From contig NW_026705233.1 in NCBI RefSeq assembly GCF_029867415.1, positions 61,002-125,001 on the forward strand: DNA of 64,000 nt, written 5' to 3'. How positions within the stretch are numbered: the first letter of the stretch is position 1; every line of letters starts with the position of its first letter. The stretch comes from Vicia villosa. Its lineage: Eukaryota; Streptophyta; Magnoliopsida; Fabales; Fabaceae. The notes below the pieces were generated by a model, which was not told the DNA's origin, did not search any database, and saw only the letters and a list, made by a program, of their open reading frames with translations. Positions 1-11,208 of the stretch are shown piece by piece. A program made the translations under genes and the position numbers.

Positions 1-1325
1 ATTCAGCGACTATTCATATAGGTATGAATACATTATTGTGTGAAAAGTGTTGTGAATACATTACTGTGTGACGGATTTTGATAATGACTTCGTGTTTGAG
101 TTTCTTTGGTGGATGTTGGTTCATTTTGCTTAATATTAATTGACGATGATGACGTTGTTATATGAATCAAGTTTGTTGTTTGTTAAATAAGAGTGTTGAA
201 CTTTGTTTTTGTTGTTGTTGAGTTTGATTCTTAAATAAGTGGTGCTGATAGTTTGGTTTGAGACTGGATTGATGACACATTACATTGGTGGATTGAGTTG
301 CAAATCACATGAAATTGTTGCTAATAATATTGTTGATGTTTCTGAATGACAATTTGTTTTCTTGGAAAATTTGAAGTATAGATGTTGTTACGGGGTCTGT
401 TTTGAAACTTTACTGTGGTATAGAATTTTAGTGTTGTTTTCATATTGAGGAAATACTATTAGTGCAGAATTTTATATGAGGGGATTGGGTCATTCTGTGT
501 TGCTTGCTCATTATTGTGTGACGGATTTTGATAATGACTTTGTGTTGGAGCCTTTAATTGTGTTTGAGCAAAGTTAGTTTAATTGATCGTGTTGTTTTGT
601 TCATACTTTGCAGGACCAGGACCGTCCGCTCGTCGAATTTTGAGAATTTCGAGCTTATATTATGATTTAGTTATTGTTAGAGATGATTTAGTTATATGTA
701 TCTGTTGTAAACATGTGAATTGAACTATAATGGTGTATATATTTTATTTTGGATTATAATGGTATTATATTGGTATATAATGTCCTACATACGGGTTTTT
801 GTTGAAATAATGGTATATATAAGGCTTGAATTACATGTTTAGTGATTATTTTCAAAAATATTACAGGTTAAAAATAAATATAAATTACAGGTCGAACTGT
901 GAGGCTTATTACAGGTTGCACTTTAAAATACTGCGTTTAGCAACGAAAGCGCTTTCGAAAACACTCTTAAAGGCCTACCTACGAAAGCGCTGCCTAAGAT
1001 AATAAAAAAAGCATAAAAAAAAACGCTACCTACGAAAGCGCTTTTCTGGAAAAAGCGCTGTTATAGGGGATGTACGAGAGCGCTTTTATGGAAAAAGCGC
1101 TGCTATAGGGGATGCTACGAGAGCGCTTTTATGGAGAAAGCGCTGCTATATGGGATGCTACGAGAGCACTTTTCTAGAAAAAGCACTGCTATAGGGGATG
1201 CTACGAGAGCGCTTTTGGTGTTTCAAAAAGCGATGTCTTTACCTGCGGCAGCGTTGGCTATGGCAGCGCTTTAAGCGCTCTAAAAGCCCAAAAAAGCGTT
1301 GTAAAAGTTGTTGTACGACGTAGTG
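1..1325. mobile_element. Right end of a CACTA (En/Spm-like) DNA transposon; left part outside the window
   Basis: The segment ends with GTAGTG at 1320-1325. Read on the other strand this gives the terminus CACTACGTCGTAC, typical of CACTA elements. Just inside lies an array of subterminal repeats built on AAAGCGCT/AGCGCTTT (about 940-1290). Upstream DNA is AT-rich. A possible last exon follows an acceptor at about 614 (reading DQDRPLVEF then stop), but I cannot confirm it as transposase. A 40-bp stretch near 54-93 recurs near 510-549. The element abuts a transposase pseudogene at 1326, so it is a later insertion. The 3-bp target duplication cannot be checked because the left end is missing. 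Confidence 0.7.
940..1290. repeat. Subterminal tandem repeat of the CACTA element
   Basis: Four to five copies of a 42-43 bp unit, GCTACGAGAGCGCTTTT followed by ATGGAAAAAGCGCTGCTA and TAGGGGAT, run from about 1026 to 1220, with looser AGCGCT motifs on either side. The unit is itself an inverted repeat (AGCGCTTTT...AAAAAGCGCT). Such arrays are the known binding sites of CACTA accessory proteins. Confidence 0.75.
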
Positions 1326-2175
1326 AGATGATTGTATCTCATTATGTTTGTTTCTGAGCATTTGGTTCAGGATGTCATAATCTCGATAAAAACCACCTTT
1401 ACTGTTTCCTAACCAATTCTTTAGTGGAGCATGTACAGATTCAACTTTGTTAGTTGTTGTATTGCCAAATTATCTAACATGGTCCATTCAGGCACAAATG
1501 ATGTTCTCTTTAATCTGATCCAAAATAGTGCCATCAACATATTAAAGCAAATCAGGATACTCGCACACGCACTCCTGAAATGTATTATAGAATCGGTATA
1601 TGATTCTTTCATGGAAGAATTTATTATACCATTCCATGCATCTATCCTCTTTTCCACCACTACACCAGGTTTGACCATTTTTCCATCTTCACCTTTGATT
1701 TGTTTGGTTCTAACCACAGGTTTTACCCTACTTCTCACATTTTTGGTTATGTGATACTTATAAAGAAATGCATATAATGTAAGAAACAATGTTACAACTG
1801 AATTCATCAGTGCATTATCATGATCGGTGACTATTACTTGTGGCATGTTTTCTTGGCCCTTCAACATATTATTGCACATTTCCAAAGCCCATGTAACATT
1901 TTCCTCTTTTTCAGATTCCAAAAATACCAAACCATATGAAAAAATCATCTCTATAGAAGTAACACCAATAATTTCCAAAAGTGGAAATCTATACTTGTTT
2001 GTTTTGTATTTTAGGTCAATTATGAGCATAGTGGGAAATATGTTGAACAACGTGATGGAATCGAGATGAGTCTAAAATATATCGAACAATGACTTTATCC
2101 TCACAAAATGTGTACCTAGAAACATAATGGCAATCTTCCAAAAGCTTTAGCAGTTGTTGCATCTCCGATCTTCCT
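1326..2175 (-). pseudogene. FAR1/FRS-type MULE transposase fragment, broken
   Basis: The frame at 1421-2050 on the minus strand reads as the MULE transposase core shared by legume FAR1-RELATED SEQUENCE-like proteins: LIIDLKYKTNKYRFPLLEI, then VIVTDHDNALMNSV (catalytic Asp region), YHITKNVRSRVKPVV and DAWNGIINSS. The frame shifts near residue 165; the proper continuation (YVDGTILDQIKE, then APLKNWLGNSKGGF and LRNKHNEIQSS) lies in another frame and runs to 1326. Upstream, the expected tryptophan of DIFW is TAG (2072-2074). Earlier sequence (KLLEDCHYVSRYTFCEDKV) shows decay back to about 2175. The CACTA terminus begins exactly where this coding sequence stops. FAR1 proteins can also be host transcription factors, but the stop and frameshift make a functional gene unlikely. 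Confidence 0.75.
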
Positions 2176-2385
2176 TATAGTTACCGCAGATTTGATTAAT
2201 AAGATTAGGAGTGGACTTAGGTTTCAAAATCGAATTCACCTTTCTCAAAGCAAAGAAATAAGAAGGTTGAGCTAATGGTTTGGGATGAAAATGCGGTGCT
2301 ACTTTCTCATTTGAAATAACAACAAGGGGCTTGAGTCTAATGGGCTTTCGCTTGAAAGGCCCGAGCTCTTTTTATTTTTGAGACT

Positions 2386-3560
2386 CTAGAAAAATAGTAG
2401 GGCCCTCCTGAATAAATCCATGCTTCTTACTCCTCTTAATAGGCCCACTACATTTAAAAAAGTGTCCACTAAATCGTACTGAGGATTTGTTGCTATATTC
2501 CGTGACATGCTACTTTGACCTTTTTCTGCCAACATCGCCTTGACAGCTAAGTCAAAGTGATTTGAAGCATTTTCCTGCACTTGAAAATCATCCTCTTTGG
2601 ACTGGACAACCTCCTCATTCCCGACCAAAGATTTGACAGAGTTGTAAGCTGGAAGTGACTCATCAAAAAAGTTCCCATCTAACCAAAATACAAGTACCAT
2701 CCATACACTCAAGCTTCATGGTGTTATCTCCAGAGCAAATGAAACAACCCACCATAGCCGCAATAAACTAGGAAATAAATAAAGTGTTCCAAGCATGGCA
2801 TGAGATTCTAAAAATCCTCAACCACGTTACCTTTCTTTGTTGACATCATCTTCCCTCCATTCTCTTATTTCCAAAAACCACTAACTCCACCAAGACTTTC
2901 CTTCTCTAATTAAATCTCTAATTTCACCCTATTCCATCTCTTATAGGAATCACAAGTTTGCACCTAGAGGAGTTACTTTAATGGAAAAGTAACCCTTAGT
3001 TTCAAACATTGTTTGAATGTTGTAAGAAGATCTAGGATTTACTACAAAGCCCACATAAGCTTTCTTGAATCTTGCTGAATCTTCTTCTGAAGTTTTGTAT
3101 TTTTGTTAAAGAGTATTTTTGTTCCTTACAACATCTGCAAAAGATCTCCTCCCAAAAATACCTCATTTGTCACACGATCTGGATGAAGCTTGATCCATCC
3201 TTTTTGATATACTTCCCGATCTGTTTTCTTTGTTGTTATAAGTTGCTCCCTTATTAGCTTCTTCCCTCTTTGAGAACTTTGGAACATTTGCATTAATTTT
3301 CTTAGAGTCCATAAAGATTTTATCTAAGCTAAGAGCCAACAACCTTGCATCCTCAACATCAGCAAATCTTGTGAAGCCAAACTTTTTCCATTGTTTGTTT
3401 CTTTTCGGCGGTATGACAACTTCAACAAGAGCTCCATAGTTTTTAAATAACTGAAATAAGTCTGATGCCCTAAACTTATTCAAAAATTCTGAAATGTAAA
3501 TGGACGTGATACTTTCATCGTGCGCTCCCTTCTCCTGTACCTTTCCCCATCAAGTCCTTA
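2386..3560 (-). pseudogene. LINE ORF1-like remnant with RRM domain and DUF4283-like segment
   Basis: At 3163-3560 (minus) the frame encodes an RNA recognition motif: IYISEFLNKFRASDLFQLF (RNP2-like strand), VVIPPKRNKQ, then KKFGFTRF (RNP1). Further down, out of frame, come TWLRIFRIPCHAWN and GYFSIKVTPLGANL, which match the conserved segment of plant LINE ORF1-type and related RRM proteins. The 2386-2712 frame (108 residues, acidic, Ser/Gln-rich) looks like the C-terminal tail. Plant L1 elements of the BvL type carry an RRM in ORF1, which is the basis for the call. No reverse transcriptase follows within reach. A free-standing RRM gene is possible, but the frame is broken several times. Confidence 0.6.
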
Positions 3561-3669
3561 ATGGATATCCCACTTCACGAAATATTTAAATTGTTCCGAG
3601 TAACATTTTAATTAGAAACGAGTAGTAATATCATAATTCATGAATAATATATGCATTATTTGTACACAT

Positions 3670-3880
3670 CTATTAATTTTGAGTAATTATTAATTATGAG
3701 TAATGAGTACAATATTCTGAGTAATATTTACACCATTCTGAGTAATATCGAATTTTAATTATTTTGAGTAATATATTCATTGTTCTGAGTAATATTTATA
3801 CTATTTTGAGTAATCTGTATATTATTTTGAGTAATAACTATAATACTTTGAGTAATATAAACAATATTTGAGTATTTATG
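3670..3880. repeat. AT-rich minisatellite, GAGTAATAT units
   Basis: About nine imperfect copies of a 20-25 bp unit with core TTTTGAGTAATAT or TTCTGAGTAATATTTA. Spacing varies, so this is a degenerate array. Confidence 0.7.
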
Positions 3881-3997
3881 TACTTTGCATAAGGATATAC
3901 CTTATGCACATCAACACATATAGATGATTAAGGAATCACCTAACTCTTTAAACACTAAAATACTGCTAAATGGAGGCTGTATGGAGAAGACACATGC

Positions 3998-4462
3998 TCT
4001 GTTTGGTAAGCCATGATTTCGAGCTTATAGCTTATGTCTTATGTCTTATAAGCTCATATGATAATTTAGACCCGTTTGGTAACGGTCTTTTCATCACGAG
4101 CTTATAGCTTATTTTACTAGCTTATAGCTTATTTTCCAGACGCTATTTCAAATAGCGTTTTAGCTTATGTCTTATAGCTTATTATTTTTCCTTCCATTTT
4201 TATCCTTATTATTTTAATTAAAATCCATTTTTAACCCTTATAATTTATTTTAATTTAAAATAAAATAAATATATATTAAATATCTTTTATGTCATTTTAC
4301 ATTTATAAGTTAATTGAACCGCTAATTTTACCAAACACTTCAATTAGCTTATAAGCTATCAGTCTCAACCATCCGCTATAAGCTATAAGTCATCAGTCAT
4401 CAGCCATCAGTCATAAGCTATCAGCTAGCTTATCAGTCAACCGCTATTTTTACCAAACAGAC
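3998..4462. mobile_element. MITE with CTGTTTGGTAA terminal inverted repeats
   Basis: The left end reads CTCTGTTTGGTAA and the right end TTACCAAACAGA, in inverted orientation. The interior is dominated by complementary runs AGCTTATAGCTTAT near the left and AAGCTATAAGTCATCAG near the right, so the whole unit can fold into a long hairpin. This is the layout of a non-autonomous TIR element, probably hAT or PIF type. No clear target duplication was found. Confidence 0.65.
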
Positions 4463-4469
4463 CAACAAT

Positions 4470-5100
4470 GCAATGTAGTGGTGGCTATGATGACGGTGAC
4501 TGAGATACTTAGCTCTGGTGACAAAGTGACGAGTATTTTGGTGTTGTGGCAACTACTAAGGAAATAGATTTACAGTGTTTTGGCATTATATGAGAGATAT
4601 TTACAAAAAGTGGAAAACATATTTTCACTTTCTTATGCTGCTAAAAAATAATTAGAAATATTATGTTTACACCTGAATTTTACACCACACCGTATAAAAA
4701 TATGGTACCATATACATTTTTTCTTTAATTATTATTTTTATTTAAGTTGGATTCTGTGCCACACTTAAAAATAAACTTCCAGGCTACGGTGTAAACATAC
4801 GGTGTAATGTTTTCTGGTGGAACTATAGCATACCTCAAAAATAATTTTGGGTTTGGGAGTGAAATACTTTTTCTTTTTTTTGGAAATAGGGGAGTGAAAT
4901 ACTTGTTTCTAAGCATTCCTAGTTTTTATGCGAAAAAAAACTTTCTTACTATATAGCATGTACTTATTTTCCATTACACGCTTTCATGTGGTAATGATTG
5001 CTCTAATTATGGTATATTAAAACATGATTTTTTTTCCAAATATATTCTTTTCCTTTTATGCCAAAATATGTTTAACCTAATTTCAAATTTTCATTTCTTA
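4470..5100. other. Intergenic, upstream of the F-box gene; nothing recognised
   Basis: AT-rich sequence without supported coding potential. A short inverted motif (CGGTGTAAACATACGGTGTAA near 4790-4806, and CACACCGTATAAAAATA near 4685) may be a decayed small TIR element. Confidence 0.4.
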
Positions 5101-5375
5101 CAGTTAAAAGGCAGCAGAAAGAAAGTTCCCTCTCCACCAACCTCTGTCGTGAATAACCGCGCACTATGGCGACTCACCGCTAATAAAAGCTATCCGTCAG
5201 CCACCTATCGAATAAAGAATAAAAGCACAGTGTAAAATCTTTAGGGGTTAATCTGTTGTTTTTTACTTAGATCATCTTCATTGTTTGTATTTTGCCCAAA
5301 ATACATAATCACCATGGTTAACACTTTTTAAATCATTCGTGATTTCATTGTTATTTTTAGGAACTTACTACAAAA

Positions 5376-7183
5376 ATGGATTCTGGTGGTTTTCTTACTG
5401 CACATGACAGACATGAGAATAAGCGTTCCATGAAGCAAAAATCCAGCCAAGGTGAAGAAGATATGATAAGCAAGCTACCTGACGATATCATTGTCCATAT
5501 TCTTTCTTTTCTTCGTTTTAAAGATGCAATTCGTACTAGTATTTTATCACATAGGTGGATATCCATGTGGACATTTCTGGCAAACCTATATTTTGAAGAT
5601 AAAAATGGTATTTATTCTCGAGAAAAGATAAACAAAACTACTTTTATCAACTTTGCATGCAAGATGATGCTTCATCTCAATGCTTCAAACATCAATAGAT
5701 TTGATCTTTGTCTCTCAGAGAAATATGACCCCTACATTATCAGTCAATTGATATCTTGTGTTTCAAATAAAAATGTTAAAGAGATTTCTGTCTGTTCCAT
5801 TGAACAATGCAACATTTCATGCTATCCCATTTTCAAATGCCAGTCCTTGGAGAATTTGAGGCTGAGTATGGATCATTCTATCATCCAATTTCCGTCTTTT
5901 GTTTGTCTTTCATCCCTCACTGTACTATATTTGACTGCATTGGTAAATCCGATGTATATTACTTGTTACTCCTCCAACCAGTCCAAAGAGTTAACACTAA
6001 AATTCCCAGTTCTTAGACAATATCACTCACATAATTGCATTTGGTTAGATGTAAAACGTGTTACTATAGAAGCGCCTCTTCTTGAGAAGGTTGAAATAAG
6101 TCATCAGTGGGTTAGGTCGTGGTCGTCTGATGTATCTCATGCTGAAATTGTGATTCGTGCTTCCTATATTACAAAATATCGTTATGATGGTTATATATCG
6201 TCCGAGACCATTTTGCTAGATGCTCATGTTGATAAAGCCTCCATTTCTCTGATGAAATCGAACGTCAAGAGTGGGCAACAAATGAAGAATTTTTTTTGCA
6301 AACTTTTGAATATTAATAATTTGAAATGTTTAACACTAATTCGGGTATGATTTTTTTCTTCAACTTTTAAGTTAATTTTGATAAGAAGAAATTGTTTCAT
6401 GTCATAGATAAAAGTCTCTAGTGACTGAAACACTTGTCTAATTCTTCATTTACTTTACTTATAGTAGGTTTCTTAATATATTGTCCAACAGTACACATTT
6501 GTTTTTGTTTTCCAGGGTCTTGCACCATTGAAACCTTATTTGGTTGATATTCCTGCATTTCGAATGCTCAGCTCCCTGGATATATGTTACTCTGTTACAG
6601 TTGAGCTTTTGTTAGCCTTACTTTTTAAATCACCATGTCTAGAGACTCTAGTTTTACAGGTTCGTGATTGATAATATCTTTAAATTTTACAAAATTGCAA
6701 CAACAAAAAAGAAGAAGTGAAAATAAGATATCTATTTCTTTTGATTATTTATAGTTGAAATATATAAAAAAGTAAAAATCGTGGTAATGTTTTTGTTATT
6801 GAAGATAAACACATAATACTTATTTGAGTTTTTTTTTTTCATTCTCTTGATTGTACCTTGTTTTGTTATGAAATATTAACATGCTATGTTTTTTATTTCA
6901 ACAGGCAATAGATTCTTACACAGAACCGCCGAATTTTGCAATCGTACCCGAATGTTTTCTATCTACTCTGAAAGTGGTAACATTTGTAAATTTTGCTGGT
7001 GGTGAACTGGAGTTGAGTTTTGCTAAATTTGTTATGGAGAATAGCCAGTTTTTGGAGAGTATTAGTTTCTCTCGTTATACACTGCGCGAGGAAGAAATTG
7101 AAAAAATTAAGGAGAAAATATTTTTAGTTAAGAGAAGTTTTAACATAGAATATTCAGCTCATTCCGTCACATTTAAAGTGTGA
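5376..7183 (+). CDS. F-box/LRR protein with C-terminal FBD domain (3 exons, 463 aa)
   Basis: Exons 5376-6344, 6516-6659 and 6905-7183; all junctions are GT-AG and phase 0. The F-box spans residues about 30-68 (SKLPDDIIVHILSFLRFKDA, then LSHRWISMW), followed by leucine-rich repeat-like strands and an FBD-type tail in exon 3 (VPECFLSTLKVVTFVNF, ending KRSFNIEYSAHSVTFKV). Such proteins usually act as substrate receptors in SCF (SKP1-cullin-F-box) ubiquitin ligases, with the F-box binding SKP1/ASK and the LRRs the target; the substrate cannot be read here. Length fits the family (about 380-480 aa). The chosen ATG follows a TTTTTAG acceptor-like site at 5354-5360, so the 5' UTR may contain an intron starting near 5233. 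The family is large and birth-death evolving, but this copy has no visible lesion. Confidence 0.88.
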
Positions 7184-7189
7184 GGAATA

Positions 7190-7735
7190 CACTTTTCATA
7201 TTCATAATTGAATGTATATTCAAAACAATTATTACATGTGTTGTTGGCTTCAAAAGTTTGAATTACTCTGTTGGTTTTTCAACAAATGATTGTTTGCTCC
7301 AATGTGATGTTGTTTGGCATTTTAGAAATTTTGCTGTTGTTGCTATATGCGAACCTATTGTATTCATGATGAATGATGTATGAGAGTAATTAATGATAGA
7401 TTATAGTAATGAAATGGATGTAATCTTACAATGATTGCTGTCAAAATATGTGGTAAACATCCACTTGGACAGTACACTTATTTAGAATGTTTCCTACCAG
7501 AATTTTAGAGTTCCAAACAACATGCATATTTTTGTTTATAAAACTATCATTGCCAGAATCATGCACTGTCAGACAACATACTTTAAATACTAATGTTCAT
7601 AAATATTGAAATCTTGTGGTGCCACTTGATGGTATTTCAATTTGGATGAGATTGGTACTGGTAGTTAAAAATTTTATAAGGTATTTGAGATTCAAAAGAG
7701 ATTCTTAAAATAAGTAGGACTATTTAGTTACTACA
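7190..7735. other. 3' flank of the F-box gene; nothing else recognised
   Basis: AT-rich presumed 3' UTR and intergenic DNA. The short reading frame at 7180-7383 has no family resemblance and is probably chance. Confidence 0.4.
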
Positions 7736-7737
7736 TT

Positions 7738-8245
7738 TCAATTTGGTCCACTTAAAAATTTATTTTTTAGTCTTGGTAAAAAAATGACATATTTTGGTCC
7801 TACAAAAATTTTATGCATGTAGTTTTAGTCTTTATTATTTTTTTAAAATTTGAAAACTGTTTAAAATTTGAAAACTGTTTAATTACCCTTAAACTTTTTA
7901 AATTTTGAATAATTTTTTTCATGTGTTTAAAATACTATAAAATATTTCTTTACCAAATTATTGAATTTTTTAAAATGAGAAGAATTAAATATGAACTTTT
8001 TAAATTTCAAAAAATAATGATAAAAGTAATGCAAATCTCGGCTTAGAAATTAAATTTTGAGTTCCTTTATTTTCAAGGAACATTTTATAAAGTTCTAAAC
8101 ATGTGTTTAAAATAATCATTTAAAAATATACATCAGTTTAATAGTCGGTACTAAAACTACGTGCATAATAATTTTGTGTGGACTAAAACATGTCATTTTT
8201 TTTTGATAATTTTATAGGGACAAAAAAGACATTTAACCTTTTTTT
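7738..8245. mobile_element. Palindromic MITE with about 90-bp terminal inverted repeats
   Basis: The left arm (about 7740-7835: TTTGGTCC, AAAAAAATGACATATTTT, CATGTAGTTTTAGT) is matched in inverted orientation by the right arm (about 8147-8240: ACTAAAACTACGTGCATAA, AAAACATGTCATTTTTT, AGGGACAAAAAAGACATTTAA). The layout, with long arms and an AT-rich spacer, resembles Mutator-type MITEs common in legumes. No ORF. Confidence 0.65.
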
Positions 8246-8386
8246 AATCAAAACTAGGAAAGATTTGAGTAGTGACTAAAGTACTGATTGAAGGCATGAC
8301 AAACTCTTTTGTTATCAAATCTGGTTAAACTAGAGATTGCTCCTCTATTAGGCTTGTAACACATTTTTGAGTTATAGTGTTGTTTT

Positions 8387-9925
8387 GTGATGTTGTTGCC
8401 TTTTTTTTTTTAAGGCCAATAAAATTTATTAAAGAAACAAGGCATAAGTAATGTCCAATTATACAACATTATTCATAAACACCAAGCCAAAAAAACATGA
8501 CAGTAACAGAACTTATACACCAAAACCAAATAACATGTAACATACACCAAACCCTGCAAATAGAAAAACACCTTGCTATTATATACCACCCACACTCCCA
8601 TATAGTAATCCATTGACTCCAGTACAGAACTTGCTCAATTGACTGTTGAAAAGCGCAGCTCCTCAACGACAAGAACGGACCTTGATAAAATACCACCTGC
8701 ATCTCGGCACAATACTCTAGCCAAAGCCACCTCAGAATAGATACTCCACCACCTGCGGAAACATTGCACCAGGTCTCTCGACTGGAAACAAAAGTTCAGC
8801 GCCAAAGCTGACACCTAAACCAACCTTCTAAACAGCTGAAAGTTCCTCACCAGAAGCAAAACATAGCCGAAAGAGCGTCGCTGCCAACGATCACGAGTAG
8901 CCTTAAAGTGAAACCAACACTAACAACTCTGCCTTAAATTGATAGATGCAAACCTTATCTAAATACATCTAAAGTGATTCCACATCAATCTATTAGTCCA
9001 GCTATAGTCTCAAAACAAAGGACAAATCTTTCCAATAACAGCTTCCTCATAGAAGCTTCCTATACATCTAAATACACATAATTAGATGTAACCAGACAAA
9101 TTAAGCTTAGTACTTCACTTGCAAGTCTTCCTTATATGATAGTATAAAATTATGAATCGTCATTTAATATCACCCTTCATCACAAGTGCAGCTATTGCCA
9201 GCTATGACTGATTTTTCATCCACAATAGAGAAAAATATGCCAATAAACATTAACCAAAAGCCATGGCTATTAAATCAACAACCCCATACAAACCACTGTC
9301 AATTCTGATCCCATTATTGCTAGGTGTAATGTGTTCCCTCATATTGCAGTTTTGGCAAAAGCATGATTGTCTGGTAGTTGAAAGATTGATGCTGAATCCA
9401 AGAGTAGTACATGGATGTTCTTTACAAAGAAACCCCCAGGCCCCAGCCAACATATGAAAAATATTGACAGTGAGTGAAGCCAAATGTTGTTTCTCTTTTC
9501 AAGTTCATTAGTGTTGCCCCAATAGCAAGTCCAAGTCCCTGAGCAATACATGTGCAACAAGTTAAGCCTTGAGAATGTCTTCACCAATTAAACCTGTCAG
9601 GATGTCAAGCAACCTATACATCTTGGGGCCTCCTCCAGAGAAACAAATCACCAACTCCTCCTAATTTGGTTACGCGAACCGATACAGCCGCCTGAAGAGA
9701 ACTCGAGTCAGCTTTCAACCGAGATTGACTCAATTTCTCGCACCTAAACAACAATCGACCCAAAAGAGAAAATCCCTAGCTAACGAACTAGGTGAAAGCT
9801 CCAAACGACTGCTCAATATGTCGTTTTGCCACCAAGAATCTCTTCGGAACTTCCACTTCCTACTGGATGCACCATCCTGTGCAAACTTTCGGGTTCGAAA
9901 TGAACTGATCTAGTGATGTTGTTGC
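8387..9925 (-). mobile_element. Poly(A) retroposon with perfect 13-bp target site duplication
   Basis: GTGATGTTGTTGC occurs at 8387-8399 and again at 9913-9925. Between the copies lies a 1.5 kb unit (8400-9912) that begins on the plus strand with a T-run (8401-8411), i.e. a poly(A) tail on the minus strand, preceded by TTAATAAATTTTATTGGCC, a polyadenylation-like 3' end. These are the marks of LINE-driven target-primed reverse transcription. The last 700 bases before the tail resemble a plant LINE 3' UTR in style (TGTTTCTTTAATAAATTT). I recognise no reverse transcriptase or complete ORF, so it may be a 5'-truncated LINE, a chimeric transcript or a processed transcript. Short frames on both strands near 9250-9590 have no convincing family match. 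Confidence 0.75.
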
Positions 9926-10040
9926 ATTGTAGCTGCTATTTTTTTTGAAAGCGGATTATGATTTATTATACAATACACTGATTTTAGTGGAACATTAAGC
10001 TCCCTCAAATGAATTTGCTATATCTAATATATAATACTAA

Positions 10041-10229
10041 GGAGGATACTTAAATACAATTCTTTAGGTGTGATTTGTACTATTTTCTAACGAAAATATG
10101 ACTAGTGTATAATTTCCTCTTACACATATGCAATTTTCTTCTTGTTAAATAATATTAAAGTACACTTGTCATATTTTCATTCATAAATAATATAAACCAC
10201 ACCTAAAAAATTGTATGTAAGTTTTCTCC
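10041..10229. mobile_element. Short palindromic MITE, family copy A
   Basis: A 189-bp unit. The left arm GGAGGATACTTAAATACAAT + TCTTTAGGTGTGATTT mirrors the right arm AAACCACACCTAAAAAATTG + TATGTAAGTTTTCTCC. Inner arms carry GAAAATATGAC and its complement. A second copy of the family lies at 25899-26071. Confidence 0.7.
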
Positions 10230-10574
10230 AAATACTAATACAAAATATTTACCTTGACATGACAGCTACATTGTACCACCTTTCTTTCTTAAAAACACAC
10301 AAGTAGCTCATTGTAATTCTTTAATCATGTATAGTATGTCTGATTGAATGTCACTCTTAGTACCCCTCGAGCCGAATCTAAGTGAATAAGAAAGAGAAGC
10401 TTGACTAGCTGGCCAATGCGTTGAACTTAAAAAACATAGGTTTCGGCAACCTGCCAACTCCATTCTCTACGTCGAAAGTTCTAGAGATTTTTCTTTCAGA
10501 TTTATTCTGAGAATTTCTTTATCCACCTCTCTATCTTCTTGGTGACCTCCAGCGAAATTCCGTAATTGCCCCGT

Positions 10575-10690
10575 TACTTCGGAAATGCATTTCCAAAGTT
10601 GAAAAAAGACTGATTTCGGAAATGCATTTCCAAAATCACTTTTTTTTTTACGTAAAAAAAATATTTCGAAAATACATTTCCGAAATATAC
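10575..10690. repeat. Palindrome array, left end of the PMD transposon
   Basis: Three copies of a 20-bp near-palindrome, TTCGGAAATGCATTTCCAAA (about 10578-10597 and 10615-10634) and a diverged TTCGAAAATACATTTCCGAA (about 10664-10685). Confidence 0.8.
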
Positions 10691-11067
10691 TTACATAAAA
10701 AATCACCTTTCTGGTGTTTAAACAAAACAGCCCCCCACCAATTCCATTTTATCCTAAAACTCAAATATTTTCAAAAATCTTCCCATTTGCGGTTGCTACT
10801 ACACGAACTTACTTTAAAGTTGCTCTACAAAGTTGCTCTACAACCTTCAAAGACTACTCAAAGGCTACATTCAAAGCTTCAAAATTGTAAGTTCTCACAA
10901 ACTTAAATTGTAGCATTGATATTCAAATTAGGGTTGTTAGAAATTAGGATAATGATATAGGGTTAAGTTACTATTAGTCACTTAGGTTGTTTAGATAGGA
11001 AAAATCTGATTTTGAAGCATTTAGGGGAAGAAATGGGTTTTCTGCAAAAATGGAGTCGCAGGTGTTT

Positions 11068-11122
11068 TCGGAAATGCATTTCCGAAAACACCTCCTTGAC
11101 CAGTTTCGGAAATGCACTTCCA
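11068..11122. repeat. Palindrome pair upstream of the PMD coding region
   Basis: Two further copies: TTCGGAAATGCATTTCCGAA, a perfect palindrome, at about 11070-11090, and TTCGGAAATGCACTTCCAAA at about 11103-11122. Confidence 0.8.
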
Positions 11123-11208
11123 AAGTTGACTCAGAAAGTTTTTTTTTATTTTCTTGATTGTTTCGCCTTCTAACCTGTTCGCTTATAGATTTAAATTGTT
11201 TCAGGAAT

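Noticed and set aside
1431..2069. Plus-strand reading frames over 1431-1754 and 1827-2069
   Set aside because: Antisense shadows of the FAR1/MULE transposase fragment.
9250..9587. Overlapping short frames on both strands inside the retroposon
   Set aside because: No consistent family motifs; both strands open at similar length, as expected by chance.
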